Shown piece after piece: positions 40,875-52,888 of a DNA stretch of 64,000 bases. The notes beneath the pieces were generated by a model. The model was given only the letters and a program-made list of their open reading frames with translations, ran no database searches and had not been told where the DNA came from. A program made the position numbers and the translations under genes. The DNA is from Polyporus tsugae. Taxonomy: Eukaryota > Basidiomycota > Agaricomycetes > Polyporales > Polyporaceae. Position 1 is the stretch's first letter. Each line of letters begins with the position of its first letter. The stretch is taken from the NCBI GenBank assembly GCA_024305745.1, contig JAHRBS010000004.1, positions 5,208,001-5,272,000 of the forward strand, given 5' to 3'.

Positions 40875-42482
40875 CTAGCCCGATGAATGTGAATTGATTA
40901 CCTCCCCCGCCCAAAACAAATTACAAGCGGCAGCGACCAAAACCTGCGGCCGAAACTCATGACTGTACGCCGTGTCGAATCTCATGAACCCCGACGACAG
41001 ATAGGCTGGCAAGCGGCTGGGATAATAGTCCACATCGGAGGTGCTCGCGTACAGAGGGTGAACTTGAACGTTGCGGGGGAGGAGTAGAGCTTGAGGGGAC
41101 GAAATACTTGGTGAGGAACGCACGGAAAGGAGTGGTGGGGTGCGTGGCCATGACGCGGGACTGGACAAACAGCATAGTTGCAAACCGTCAGAGGAGGGGA
41201 TGAACACACCAACTGTGGATGACTGCGATGGACCTAGTGACTTGCAAAGCCCGGCCCGGCCCAAAAGCCCCGGCTCGGGCCCAGCCTGGAGGGGCTCAAG
41301 CCCATGGGGGGGCAGAGCCGGGCTTTGGGAGACGGCTCAAGCTCGGCTCGGGCCCGGCTCGGCTTGAAGCCCTGGCCTATGTCCCTCCCGAGAGAGGTCA
41401 TAAAAATGGACCTAGGTGAGTTTCATGAAGTCAAAGGTGGTCATAATCATGACCTACGTTGTCTGAAGAGCTCCGACGCATTCTTATCCCCAGGATTACG
41501 GCATCGGAGAGTATTGCGTGGGCGCTTCATGTGCCATATCCGGTCAGTCACCTTGGCTGAGACGTCCACCGGCAGCTCACTCACCGGATAGAGGCTCTAG
41601 ATAATTCAGAACATCGAGGAAGCACATCAAGTGAGTAAATCCAGTACCATTTAACACCAAATACTGCTGATACCAATGGCCACAGAAGCCCTGGCCTAAG
41701 CTTTGCGGCCCGGCCTCATATGACGACGGGCCGAGCCGGCGGGCCCTCTCAAGCTCTGGTCAAAGCCCGGCTTGGCCCGGCCTATTCAGGGCTCGGCCCA
41801 GCGGCTTAACGGCCTGAGGCCAGGATTTGCAAGTCACTAGATGGACCCTAGGTCGAATTCTGTTGCCCGCAGATTGTGCCGCTGTGAATCTTGGGGGGCG
41901 GCTAAGCGAGAGGGGACAAAGGGATACACTGGCAGTGTCGTTCCCTATAGGTAGAACAATAAGGTCGCTGCCGGAGACATGGTGTAAGTGGACGGAGACG
42001 AATGACTCACAAGAAACCATGCACTCGAGATAATGAGAGACCGCCGATCGACTTTGGGCGGGATGGAGGGAGGGGGTGAAGCGGAAGCGGGCCCAACGTT
42101 AAGTGCGAGACATATCAATTGACGTAGGCAGAACGGGAACCTGACCGAGGACGCACGGCAGTGAGGAGGGAGGACGGACAGCTGGCAAGGAGAATATCTC
42201 TCACGCGTACGACACTTGCCGGAAAGAGGTGTGCAAACACAACCATACGAAACATGGACGCGCGGGCTGCGGGGGATGGCGAACGATGGGTGGGCGATTG
42301 GCGGAACAAAATGTAGCGAAGGGGAGCGACACGGAGAAGGCGAATGCACTACGAGTCTTACCAGCCAGCGGAGTGGAGGACAGGAGTAAACACCAGCTCG
42401 GGGTGAGAGATAGTGACATCGACTGACCTTTGACCAGGAGCGGCTGCGATGGGCTGGACTGGAAGCAATCACGGCCATCCAT
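40875..42482 (-). pseudogene. Hypothetical minus-strand gene fragments around a hAT-like MITE
   Basis: Small exon-like pieces are seen, such as VMATHPTTPFRAFLTKYFVPSS with VDYYPSRLPAYLSSGFMRFDTAYSHEF below 41240, and pieces between 41945 and 42482 on the other side of the MITE. Frames change often and I could not build a single model. Position and strand match the minus-strand genes next to the other family copies, so this may be the partner of gene B in a repeated two-gene unit. Confidence 0.3.
41235..41839. mobile_element. hAT-like MITE with 8-bp target-site duplication
   Basis: 605 bp. The inverted termini are TAGTGACTTGCAAA (41235-41248) and its complement ending at 41839. An 8-bp duplication GATGGACC lies at 41227-41234 and 41840-41847, the size made by hAT transposases. 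Subterminal regions are rich in GGCCCGGC and GGCTCGGGC words, as in Ac-like hAT elements. No coding capacity. Confidence 0.9.
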
Positions 42483-42854
42483 AGGTATTCCGTGTGATGT
42501 GGTTCAATAGCAATCGGAGGGACCAGAAGGCAGGATGAAGGTGGAGGACGCAGGTGGAAACCCTACCCCGTCCGACACCCGGTCATGACGTCGCTAACAT
42601 GGAACATGCGAACTGAAGTGAGTAAAATCTTACACAAACAACTTGGTGAGACCATACCGGGGCTCGAGAACATAGGGACAGATACTGTGTTTATAGGTGT
42701 ACATGAGCATGCTCGAGGCGAGTAGGTCTACGTGAGGGAACGCGGGATAGACCACGCGAGGGGGGGGGTCACGCGAGCAGGGCGCTAGTGGATAAAACGA
42801 ACGATCACGCATAGGAAACGTCGACTCTGACCCAGCTTACGCTTACGAGCTCCG

Positions 42855-44806
42855 ATGTGGCCGGCCGCTCGCAATGGTGTACAATCCGCTGTGCTCCCTC
42901 CATTCATCCGTACAGAAGATGCACAAGAACTCAATAGCATACTGATGGCTTGCATGGCGTCGTGCAGGAAGCCACCGTTAGACGACTCGGACGACACCCT
43001 TTCTGCGTTGTACGAGAGATTCATGCGCGTCGTGGAGTTATTCCCAGCAGAAAACCCTCCCGACGAGTACTTGGAGACCATGGTCCGTTTCTTGTGCACG
43101 AACCGCCCCCAGCCACCACGACCGGATATCGAAACTTTCATCAGGAGATACGCGGCCACCATTGGACAGCGAAAGTTCACCGCGGCGATGGATCACGGAG
43201 TGAAGACACAAGCGTGGCTCGATAGGACAAGAGACGACTTGAAGAACTGGAACTGGCACGAGTACTTGAATGGCGACCTGCCCATGAGAAGTGAGATTGT
43301 GGAGCGCGTTCGAGCATTGGAGGAAGCGAATCAAGACGCCGAGAATGCAATAGATTCTGCAACCGATTGGCCAGGTAAGTTAACTTGCCTTATAAACGGT
43401 TGGGTTACTTTCGTAGAACGGACTGATGAATCATGATCTCCTCAGATCGCTTTCTCGATCACCTTAGAGAACGAAATCCTGATCTCGTCGAGATCGGCAC
43501 TGTGCCGGTGTACAGCGGAGTCGATCCCGACGGATGTGAAGGGCCAGGTAAGAAACATCGCTATAGAAAGGGTTTGGGCTTGGTTCGTAGAAAGTACTGA
43601 TGAAGCTTCATCTGCTCAGAGCCTTATCTCGACGACCGTCATGGAGAAAGAAATCACGACCTCGTCGAGATCGGCACTGTTGACGTGGACACGACAGGTG
43701 ATCCATACGGTGGCGGCTCAGAGACAGACTGGCAGCAGCCATGGCTGCAAGTCGACGGAGTGCCAAGCGAAGGCTTTGAGGTCTGGACGGGATACCTCGC
43801 CTGCCCCACGCAGGGCATCGGGAGAGGCCTTACGGTCAGACCTTGCGAGTCGGAATCGAAAAGCAGGGGTCATCCAATGGTGAGTGCCCTGTGCGCAGTA
43901 AGTTGACGTTACGTAGAGGTTGACCACGATGTGCAGGCGGACGGGTCATCCATGGCCGTGGGAGACGAGGATATGCCTCCGTCTAGCCCGAAGAGCTGTG
44001 GGGTGCAGCAGCGAACGGACCGGGATGCCTGGGTGCAACCGCTGGACATGTCAGAAGGTAGAGATGATATTGCAGCGAACAGGAGCTCAGCCAATATCAT
44101 GACAGCTCGGGAGGACGTGGCCACTATGGAGTATGCGGATCACCACGACGATGAGGGCCGGCGCACCCACATTACCCAAACGTACAGGCGGCAAGGGTTG
44201 AGAAACCCTCGGACCGTCCTTCAGACCGTTGCTGGGTCCGTCGATGTGGCGCCCAAGTTCACCGGCAGCAGCCCACTGGAGGAGGACGCCGTAGGATCTG
44301 GTCGTGTCGAAGACCTCACTCTCAAGGCTCTTCCCATCCCCTATTTCTCTCCCAGCCCACCAGGATCGGACTTTTTTCGTCTCGACTCCTCCTCACCGGG
44401 ATTCGCGTTGGGGGATACAGTAGAGGGGGGTCCAGACGGGGTCGTATTCCCCGTGTTACTTGGACCGGAAGACGGCGCCATAACGACAACCTTCGACGCA
44501 CCTACGTCCTCGGCCTCTGTATTGCACAAGAAAACACCACCTGATGACGTCGCGGGTTCCGCATGGTTGGGGGAACCCCTACCCATTCAGATCACGCTAG
44601 CGCCTGCAACTACGGGGGTTGGAACCCACGCTAGACGATCCGCGATCACGCGTGCAGTTCGAGTTCGCGCGTTACGGAATGAACACGCGTTGGCACAAGA
44701 GAGACTGCGCCTCTTGGAAGAACGTAGGGAGGTACTCGAGAGAAAGCTCAATGACGTAGAGGGCGCACCTATTCCCCGGACGCCGACCCAGGAACCTCCG
44801 GCCTAA
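42855..44806 (+). CDS. Orphan family gene B, with a duplicated exon
   Basis: The four-exon model is 42855-43374, 43446-43547, 43620-43879 and 43937-44806, all GT-AG and in frame, for 583 residues. The shared block is LFPAENPPDEYLETMVRFL then PDIETFIRRYAATIGQRKF, followed by a Trp-rich helical segment. Exons 2 and 3 start with near copies of one another (ERNPDLVEIGTV and ERNHDLVEIGTV), and the introns before them are alike too, with a period of about 173 bp. The C-terminus is a strong heptad helix (RALRNEHALAQERLRLLEER). It lacks the Cys cluster of gene A. Function unknown. Confidence 0.62.
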
Positions 44807-46548
44807 ACGAAGGACAGGGGAACGGTGTAGGACCCATGGTTAAGGATGCTGGTAGGGGAGGCCGGCTTGTATGGATTTTTTGACGAACATGATGTAAGTA
44901 TGTTCGAGAGTGTATATAGCGTGAACCATGAATAGGCTCCCGCCGGGTACAGATATCGTACGTGTGCAGTGAACGGACAGATTATCGGGTCAGTGGAGAC
45001 CTAGTGAACCCCAATGTCGCAGATGTCAGATGTGATTGGCCTGGAATAGGTACATGTAATCCACGTGCCAGTGGTACCTCAACGGTATATTCACGACGGG
45101 ATGCAGTACTTACTCAACTGGCGCCGACGAACCACCAGGGGAATCCAAGAGGAACCTCGTGGTTCGCGAGACTAGGCTAAGTTGTGCAAGCGACAACATC
45201 CCAGTATCGGAGTAGTACGCGTGCACTGGCGAGTACACTTACGTGTCCTGACGGTGCAACCTGACGCCCCTCCCCCAAAACAGGAGCATGCAGGTGGGCT
45301 CGGTGATGCTTCGTTTAGGTTCGACACAAACACCCTCTCCCGAACGGGAGAGGGGTTTGGATCAAAGTACCACTTGTTGAAGGGGTCTGGGGGATGGCCA
45401 TTCATTATAAAAATTTGTTACTAGATAAGAAACCGTCATCAGTCTGATTATCGGATCAATCTCGAGAATAAAGCTGTCAACTTAGGCGCTCTCCGGGAGT
45501 GCCCTTCCGAAGCCTCTTCCTCCCCGCTAGCCTTACAACGAGAGTAATGACGACCGGGAATTTGCCTTCACAAAAACATAGCGGCATTCCTAGAGCGTGC
45601 ACTGCCCATGTTATGATTTCCAAGGGCTTCATGGTGGCCTTTGGGTGATCTGTCGGGGCTCTTGGAGCCCTCAAAACCCTACCTTATTCCTCCAGCAGCC
45701 TTCATCTTCCTGCCGGGCAGCGGGTGAGATAATTGTCCACTTGGGCACTTCAACCGGGTCGAATACTCTTGCGCCCCTGTCACTAAGTACACCTCCGCCT
45801 TTATCCTGGACCCGGCCAGACACGAGCATCGAGAGCGCAGATAAGTTCCCGGTCAGGAGCCCGCCCCGGGTATTCTCATCCCCCCGAATGCGCTCCTCGA
45901 GATATGCGCTATACAGCGGATAGTTTTTGTCTTTTTTCGGAGCTCACTTCGTTAGTAACCTCGCCAGCGGGAGAACTTGAGCTGGACGGCGTGCTCAGGT
46001 GTGCAGGCCGATGGCCATACATGGCAGCTGGTGGCAGTGCACTTGGGCGCTCGTGTCTTTCATTCGATTACAAGTCAGCTAATTACTTTTGTAATTGGTG
46101 CTAGAAGTACATTACAACGGGTTTGTTATCCGATCTAATGAAAGGGCCATCCCCAGACCCCTTCACAAAGTGGTACTTTGAGACAAGACCGTCCACGCTG
46201 ACACGTGGACGGTCTTGGTATGAGACTAATGCTTCGTTCACATTGAAGGAGACTGACCACCCACAACCCTAAAGAGAGGGCATGGGAAGGACGGGGTGAA
46301 TAACTCTTGTCCAGTGACTGGCGCGTGGAAGTCAGCCACTGGCAGGTCCGATGATTCTGATACAAAATAGTAAACGCCGTGGCGGGTTCGCAATGAGATT
46401 CAGCGCAAAAATAACAGAGCGTGCGTGGCAGGTGGGACTGCGGTATGTGACTGGTCATGTCGGCGTGAACGACAGTCTGCTGGCAGGCGGGATCGGACCA
46501 ATGAAATGAACAAGGTCACGAGCGTCGCCCGTCGCCCGGCAACTTCCA
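44807..46548. other. Intergenic stretch; only inverted repeats with hairpins seen
   Basis: No exon set or conserved motif was found. The notable structure is the pair of inverted arms and hairpins at 45333-46217, listed separately. Confidence 0.4.
45333..46217. repeat. Inverted repeat pair, each arm capped by a different perfect hairpin
   Basis: Arms of about 37 bp at 45362-45399 and 46145-46181 are near-perfect complements (TCAAAGTACCACTT and GGGGTCTGG blocks). Just outside each is a stem-loop. On the left, CCCTCTCCCG/CGGGAGAGGG (45333-45342 with 45345-45354) has a 2-base loop. On the right is a 14-bp stem (46184-46197 with 46204-46217) with a 6-base loop and unrelated stem sequence. Both hairpins are followed outward by related words around CGAAGCAT. 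This looks like two ends of one element, or two facing copies of a short structured element. Confidence 0.65.
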
Positions 46549-47383
46549 CATTCCAAGGGGTCGACCAATATTGGTCGCTGACTAAGCCGGAGATTGGTCC
46601 CCCAGACCAAAAGGACCAATCCAACCCCAACCCTAGACCGACAATAGGCGCCCGAAACCGAAGACCATCGCGAGGGCGAGCAATGCTGCCGGAGGCAGTC
46701 CAACACCCTACCTAATGAGTTTCAGAGTGGGAAAGCAATGGTTTGAAGGCCTAAAATATATTTCCTCCCTTTCAGGAGCATACCGTACACATGGGAAGCA
46801 AAGAGAAGCAATAGTACACTAATTGACTGACAGAAAAGTTGAGCAGAAACAAAACACTATATCGTCGTAAGTGGTAGACGCTTTCTAATGATACTACACT
46901 CGTTTGAAAGCGGTGAGACATGCCTTTCAAACGAGCCCAAAATCCCAGAACTGGAGGAGAAACGGGAATGTCAAGTGCACTACAAGCGCTGACATGCCGG
47001 GTTGCCCGAGCTAATACATAGTCTAGGCTACTACGAAAATGATACTCACTAATGAATGGGTGCCCCTATATCACAGCGCGAGAGGTGCGCGCCACGTTGA
47101 TTAACCAAAGTAGATATCAAAAAGAGCAGGTGGGGGAGAAGCAGTGATCGCGGCCCAGGTCAGGGGATGGGACAGCCGCCGCGAGCTTTCGGAATTTGAA
47201 AGCGCGAAAGGCGATTTTTGGGAAGCTGGAGAGCCAAATAGCTGAGGAAAATGAAGAGGCCTGGATAAATGCGAGTACAAGCTGGCGGTGGTCATGAAGT
47301 GAGCGCGCGACGATTGGTCCAACCCCTGGGCACCTTTGGGCGCCTGACGGCGCCCCGTCCGTCCGGGCCACCCCCTTGGAATG
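46549..47383. mobile_element. CATTCCAAGGG-TIR element, copy 1
   Basis: 835 bp with 12-bp inverted termini CATTCCAAGGGG. Near the left end are palindromic words built on TTGGTC/GACCAA. The right end carries GGGCACC and GCGCC palindromes. A related element with the same terminus lies at 52889-53595. No transposase frame and no clear target-site duplication. It sits directly upstream of gene C. Confidence 0.6.
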
Positions 47384-47500
47384 ACCAATTTTCCCAATTT
47401 TCCCGTCGCCCGGGGAGCTGGGCGCTTAATAGCGCCAGGCTTAGATGTACGTACTACGTGCTCGGTCTGACCTCGTCAAGGCACTGTCAAGGCACCCACC

Positions 47501-48760
47501 ATGTCGACCGCAGCAGTAACCCTACCAACTGCGACACATCCACAGGATCACGTTGAGAACATGGCGCGCACGATGGAGCAAATCTTCGCGCAATGTGCGA
47601 ATGACAACCTCGAACCAGAAGATTGCAAATTTGTCTACGAGACTTTCGTGCAGGCAGTGCGGAAGTACCCACCAGATGACGCCCCTGATGACAGCTGCGA
47701 GCTCCTCGCCAACGTCTTGTGTGCCCTTCGCAAGCCGCCGCCGATGGATGACCTGCGGTCATTCATCGCAGGTTACTCCAGATACACCCGAAGGAGATAC
47801 CTCCACTTCGCGCATGAGCAAGAGCGTACAGCAAAGGCGCAGCTGGCTCAGGTGGGTAAAGGAGACATGACAGCGATGAGCCTACAGCTAATCCCGGTTA
47901 CAAAGGCTTGTGCTGAGCGCAGAAGTGAGTGTGAGGAGGCCGTGACCAGAGCGAGCAAGGAGCGCGAGCATGCGAAGCAAAATCGTGAGTGGACCTAGAA
48001 CTAGTACGACACACTGACTTCCCTCACTCATGGTTGTTCGATCAGACGACTATGTTTTGTCGCACGGCGTGTGGGAGCCCAGACTGCTGAAGATCGTGAA
48101 CGCATGCAGGCCTGCGGGCAGTGAGGAAAATGGGTCGAACCAGGCGGCGGATGGCCAGGTACCTGGACGGCAGGTGCGAGAAGGAGAGGGCGGTAATAAC
48201 GCGAGGGTACAGGAGCGTGCATCGGTGAGTGATCTGCCCATAACATGTGTGGATCGTGGGCGCGAACCGCATGTAGAGTACCGCCGCACTCTTGGACGTG
48301 GACAAAGACGGGCATCGCTCTTTCCCGGGCGCCGTGGTCGCAAGAACCCTATGCTCGAGGACTGAGAGGACGAACACAAGGTGTGTCTCTATCCCATGTT
48401 CACCGGTGAACACTCTGACAACTCAGCACGACCAGGGCCTCTGACACCCGGCGCCTGATCATCAAGCTACCGGCACAGGGTACGAAGTCAGTAGAGGGGA
48501 ACCCCAATAAGCCTCATGGACTCGAGTCAGCGCAGCCGCATGCATCCACTCCGGCGATTGACCGGACAGCTGAGATTACGGCACTCCGCTTGGAGTACGA
48601 AATCACCTGCCATAGGGTCGGGATGATAAGAAAGGCAATGGAGATTATGGAGAACGAAGAGGTGCTGCTCACAGGGGAACCGTTTGGGGAGTTCACAGAC
48701 GAGTTCATCGAGAGTGCGAAGAACAGGGGGCGTTCTGACGAAGACTCCACTATTGAGTAG
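47501..48760 (+). CDS. Orphan family gene C
   Basis: The four-exon model is 47501-47984, 48046-48224, 48277-48380 and 48427-48760. Every junction is GT-AG and frame-keeping, giving 366 residues that end at TAG 48758-48760. The shared N-terminal block reads VRKYPPDDAPDDSCELLANVL then MDDLRSFIAGYSRYTRRRY, the clearest version of the family motif. A short charged linker leads to a C-terminal helix (ITALRLEYEITCHRVGMIRK) and an acidic end. There is no Cys cluster and no known domain. It is the smallest of the three relatives and the best guide to the family core. Confidence 0.65.
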
Positions 48761-49202
48761 GCCAGGGCCATAGGAATGACTCAACGAAGAGTATATTTCT
48801 TGCACGTAACGTGTAAGCGTGGAGAGGATTTTCCAGGGCTGCGCGAAGAGGACCAGCCGTTCCTGCTCCCTCCCCTCTCTCGCTGCGCTCAGGGGGTCCC
48901 CCGAACCGGGAGCACTCAGGCAGGCACGCTAAAGCCTCGTTCGCGCGAATAATTCAGACCGGCTCCATACATGTAACACGTATCATTAAAACTTCTGGCT
49001 GGATACCAGGACAGCATACGTCAGCACCAGGGGCGAGACCATCCCATCATCTTAGGCCACCGACGGCAAGGACTACGCCTAGAGCAGACGTGGTAAAAGT
49101 GTGGGAGAGGATTTTTTTTTTCAATTGCAGAGAATGCTACTATAGTAGAGCTAAGAGTCGACCAGGGCCCACGACAGCAGGTTGGAGTCAACTATCACAT
49201 CT
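48761..49202. other. Intergenic, no gene seen
   Basis: Lies between gene C and the converging minus-strand gene. It includes a T-run (49111-49120) and GC-rich short palindromes near 48880-48910. Nothing else was recognised. Confidence 0.4.
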
Positions 49203-50416
49203 TCAGAAACCCATCCTCTCAGCAATCCGTCTTCGATGGCGAGGCTGTGCCCAATGAGCTGCAATAAATGTAGACGTTATAGGAACACACCTTATGTATT
49301 GACAGTTGACGACCGCGGCCGTGTTAAGGTTGGCCAGGGCCAGGCGACAGGCATGAGCGGCTCTACAGCCCGCCGCGGGATGGCCGATCCGGGCACGGGC
49401 AAGAACATCCTTCATGACTTGAACGACACGTGCAAGCATCTCTCTGTCAATCGCCTTGCGGTCGACCTCTCGATACCACGAGTGCGCCCACGATGGATGA
49501 GCAGGGGCAAACTCGAGAAGGACGTGGCGGATGAACTTGGTACAACGCTAACAGAAAGGATTGTCAACCCAGCCGGTCGTCAACCCAGCCTGTGAAACGG
49601 ACTGGTAGCTCACTTCGGAACGGATTCGTACGGTCAAGTCACGCATCAATTCGGCGTACACAAAGTGTTGACTGATCGAGTCGAAGTCGACAATCCAGGG
49701 TGGGTTAAGCGTGGCGACCATCATGGACTGGCCGCCGTAAAAGTGTGTTAGGATGAGCAACCCGACCAGGGCAACGTGGACCCCAACCCTACGACGGTCA
49801 TTCAGACTTCGAATATGTGGATTCACTCAGTCCTGCATCCGGGGGGTCATGTCTCCTCCTTCGGGTTGTGTCTCTGGCATCAGCGCTCTGAGTCGCGCAC
49901 AGAAATCCGTGTACGCGCTGGGCCGAATACCGTTGAGATCCGACCAGAACGCCCAGAGGGCGCAGAGGATTGTTTGGATCGTATCATGTGCGAGGGGTGC
50001 GACACGCAATCGCGCGAACGCCCGGGAGCGGAGAAAAGCCAGAAGAATCCGGATAACGGGTCCATCAGTCGGACGAAGCCCGTTTAATGGTAAGCGAACC
50101 TGCAACCGAGGTCGGTACTGATTCATTGCTACCAAGCGATTTGGTAACTCACCGTGAGTTCCGCTCCGTCGTGAGACACCCGGATGGAGTAGTGGAGTAC
50201 GTCGGCGTTTTGCGCGGTGCAAGGCTCAAAGACAGGTGGCTTCGTAGTCGCGGTGGATAGCAGGTACACGTCTGTGCTTGGTGCTGGGTTAGAGGTGGCC
50301 TTGATAGCGATAGAAAGCACCGGAGGGGCCAAAAGTCGCGTGTCGATCTTCCTGATATGACGTGATTCACGGTCACCTGATTTCCCGGTCATGGGTCGCC
50401 GGAACTTCAACTTCAC
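49203..50416 (-). CDS. Hypothetical multi-exon protein
   Basis: On the minus strand an exon from about 50416 (MKLKFRRPMTGKSGDRE) ends at DGAELT. A 54-bp GT-AG intron joins it to VRLPLNGLRPTDGPVIRILLAFLRSRAFARLRV, which runs to about 49850. Later parts (VALVGLLILTHFYGGQSMMVATL, DFDSISQHFVYAELMRDLTVRIRSEV and a short segment near 49400) look like further exons, but the joints are unclear. I recognise no family. It is the same strand as the next gene upstream and tail to tail with gene C. Confidence 0.4.
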
Positions 50417-50537
50417 GCCAGGAGGCGGTTATCCGACATGCTGCGCGACCTCCATATCCGCAATTGTATTGTATAGCTAGGCTGTCGAAACGCGCAGTCG
50501 CCTGCTTGCACGCGTACGAGTGGAACATGGTTCTCTA

Positions 50538-51446
50538 CTACGAAGGCGGTGTGGGTGAGGGGATTTGCAGCAGGATTCCGTCAGAGCAAAGGTACGGGAG
50601 AGTCCGGGCGGTTACGGAGATGGAAACGCTCTCTCGTGGGTCCTCGGCCTGGTGAATGTCACTATCGTACGCGTCGGCCGAGTCACACGCCTCGCACCGC
50701 CCGAGCTCATCGCCGTTCCCCCCGGCAGAGCCATCGCGCTCCGCATCCTCCAAATCTATAGCGTCACATGGGGTTGAGGCGTCCCTCCAGGTGGCGAGGT
50801 CGAACATCCGTCCCACAGCCATCCGATGCTCGCGGTAGTATATCTTTCTGTAGTGAAATATCTCCTGTCATGCGTATTCAGTTACCATCCGCTACGACAT
50901 TTTAGTATATGAAACATACCAGGGGGAAAAATTCCTTGGCTAGGCGAGCCAGACCGGCCACTGTGGGCCCCATATCGTACGTCTCCGGGTATCGTACGTA
51001 AGGTGTAACATGAGGTATCAAGTCGCGCCGTCCTTGCCAATCAAAGAGCTGGAGACGAGGGTCACCGCTGGCCCATGCGTGCACCGCGATGAGCAGAACG
51101 CGGGTCGGTGTCCACGCTTCCATTGGGTAGAACCACCGGGCGCAAAACGATGTTTCCATGTAGGCGAGCGCAGTCTCCAGCATCTCCACGTCCGGAGCTG
51201 TGGCGGTTTGGACACACAGCGGCGCCTGTTGTCCAGTTGGTCATGGGAGAAACATGCAAGTTCCATCGCTAGACTCACCGTCATCCTCCAATTGGGGCCT
51301 CTCATAACCCGCAGGTAGTACTTCAAGTCCTTCCACGAGGCCACGGTAGTCACTGGTGGTGCAGTATCGCGATTCCACCGGGCGAATAGAAAGATTCGCA
51401 GAGGCCACGAGTCAGGGTTGGGTAGGCTCACTTTGATCTTCGGCAT
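50538..51446 (-). CDS. Hypothetical three-exon protein
   Basis: The first exon begins MPKIKVSLPNPDSWPLRIFLF and ends at PNWRMT. After an intron of about 53 bp (about 51229-51281) the second exon reads VEMLETALAYMETSFCARWFYPMEAW to LARLAKEFFPL. A second intron (about 50864-50920) leads to EIFHYRKIYYREHRMAVGRMFDLATW and an acidic, disordered tail. Introns are GT-AG. The protein is about 250 residues with no recognised domain. Trp and Tyr content and orientation resemble the 703-codon ORF at 60-62 kb, but I see no clear shared motif. Confidence 0.45.
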
Positions 51447-51842
51447 GGATGGTGAGGAAGGAGACGCGTCGCCACCCCGAGTCCTGTTGGCAACAACACC
51501 CGATTCCCTTGGTCATGTGACGTATTCATTGTTGGGGAAAGGGAATGAGGGCGATACTGTTCATGGCGGGTCACGAAGACCATGGGGCGAGCCGTTATGC
51601 AGATAAACGTGGATACAGTTCAGACGTGCTCGTTGAGTATCCTTGCTGTGCGAACTACCGAAACCGCAAAACAAGTCGCTAAGGAAAAACACGGGGACTC
51701 GGGGAGGACATGGGGAGGCCGGACGGCCGTAGTACAGCAGACCTCGCAAAAGTAGCAAATGGCGGGGAATCGGGTGAAGAACACATGGACACACAAACCG
51801 CAGATATAAGATGAGGCATCCTTGCAGGTTCCAACCACAGCC

Positions 51843-52241
51843 ATGCCGCTGAAACGTCAGCACTCTGTCCCCTCCCCTGCTACCACTCCAGCCCGAAAAG
51901 TCCCTCGTCTCATGAGGATTCATATGCCTTCTTCGCCCCAACCTGTCTCAGGCGCCCCTACTCTAGTGTCGCCCTCCGACACAGAACGCGTCCCCACCGC
52001 TCCCTTCCCCGGACCCGTCTATCCCCATGACGCCCTATCCAGCTCAGGCTCCTTGCGGGGCCTGGACACCGCCGAGCTTGTGGCGCGCCTCGAGGAGTTG
52101 GCGGAGCACTACGAGGAAGCTGTCGACGACACAGAGGTGGAGATCCTCAAGTTGCGGCGACAAGTCAGTGAGGCTCGGCGCCGTTTGGAGGCGCCTGCTT
52201 CCTTTGAAGAGCGGCAGGCGACGTCCTGTGGCATTCCCTAG
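51843..52241 (+). CDS. Small hypothetical protein with C-terminal coiled coil
   Basis: 132 codons. A Ser/Pro-rich N-terminus (MPLKRQHSVPSPATTPARK) is followed by a helix with heptad pattern (DTAELVARLEELAEHYEEAV, then DTEVEILKLRRQVSEARRRL). A TAG at 52239-52241 is followed in the same frame by 49 further open codons (SYLRKTTVDGKK to SVEEQER). The stop may therefore be a recent mutation or the frame may be spliced. The coiled-coil end recalls genes A-C. Confidence 0.45.
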   Translation: MPLKRQHSVPSPATTPARKVPRLMRIHMPSSPQPVSGAPTLVSPSDTERVPTAPFPGPVYPHDALSSSGSLRGLDTAELVARLEELAEHYEEAVDDTEVEILKLRRQVSEARRRLEAPASFEERQATSCGIP

Positions 52242-52888
52242 TCCTATCTGCGCAAGACGACCGTGGATGGCAAGAAGTCGGAGGAAGAAACCACTGTCGC
52301 AGGGGCGGGGCAGGTGGGTCACGGTTTAGGAGGGGGCATGGACAAGCAAGCTGGGCACGTGGAAGAAAGGTCGGTGGAGGAGCAAGAGCGTTGAGGTGAC
52401 CGAGGAGGAGTGATGGGCGGCATAGGACCCCGGAGGCGCTACCGTTACGCTGGATGGCAGGCGAGGGAGCGCATCCGTCCCTCTAGCGTACCTGTCGTCG
52501 TAGACCGATTTCGTATAAAAAAGGTTGTTAGCACACGCACTCACTTGAATAGGCCATGTAGATTTACCTCGGCGGGGGTAGACAGCCCGTTCCATGGGGC
52601 GACGTGGCCCATACGCCGGACGGATAGCAGCAGGAAACGGACGAGAATGAAGTCAAAGTACATAGCTCTACCCCGTCATCCACGAAGCAGGCGATCAGCA
52701 GCGAACGCACACATCTTCGTTTGCGTAGATGACGTTCCCGTGCCGGAGGTCTGCAGCAGTCCTGCACGGCACGAGAGGTGTGTGGGTGAGAGTGAACAAA
52801 GAGGAAGCGCACGCTGGCGTGGCAGAAGGTTGTTAGTTGTTAGCGTCTCTTTCACGTGGTCCCAGCAGGCACATGTCGGCAGCCCCGC
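52242..52888. other. Intergenic, no gene seen
   Basis: Short frames only, between the small coiled-coil gene and the second CATTCCAAGGG element. No motif or repeat was recognised. Confidence 0.35.
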
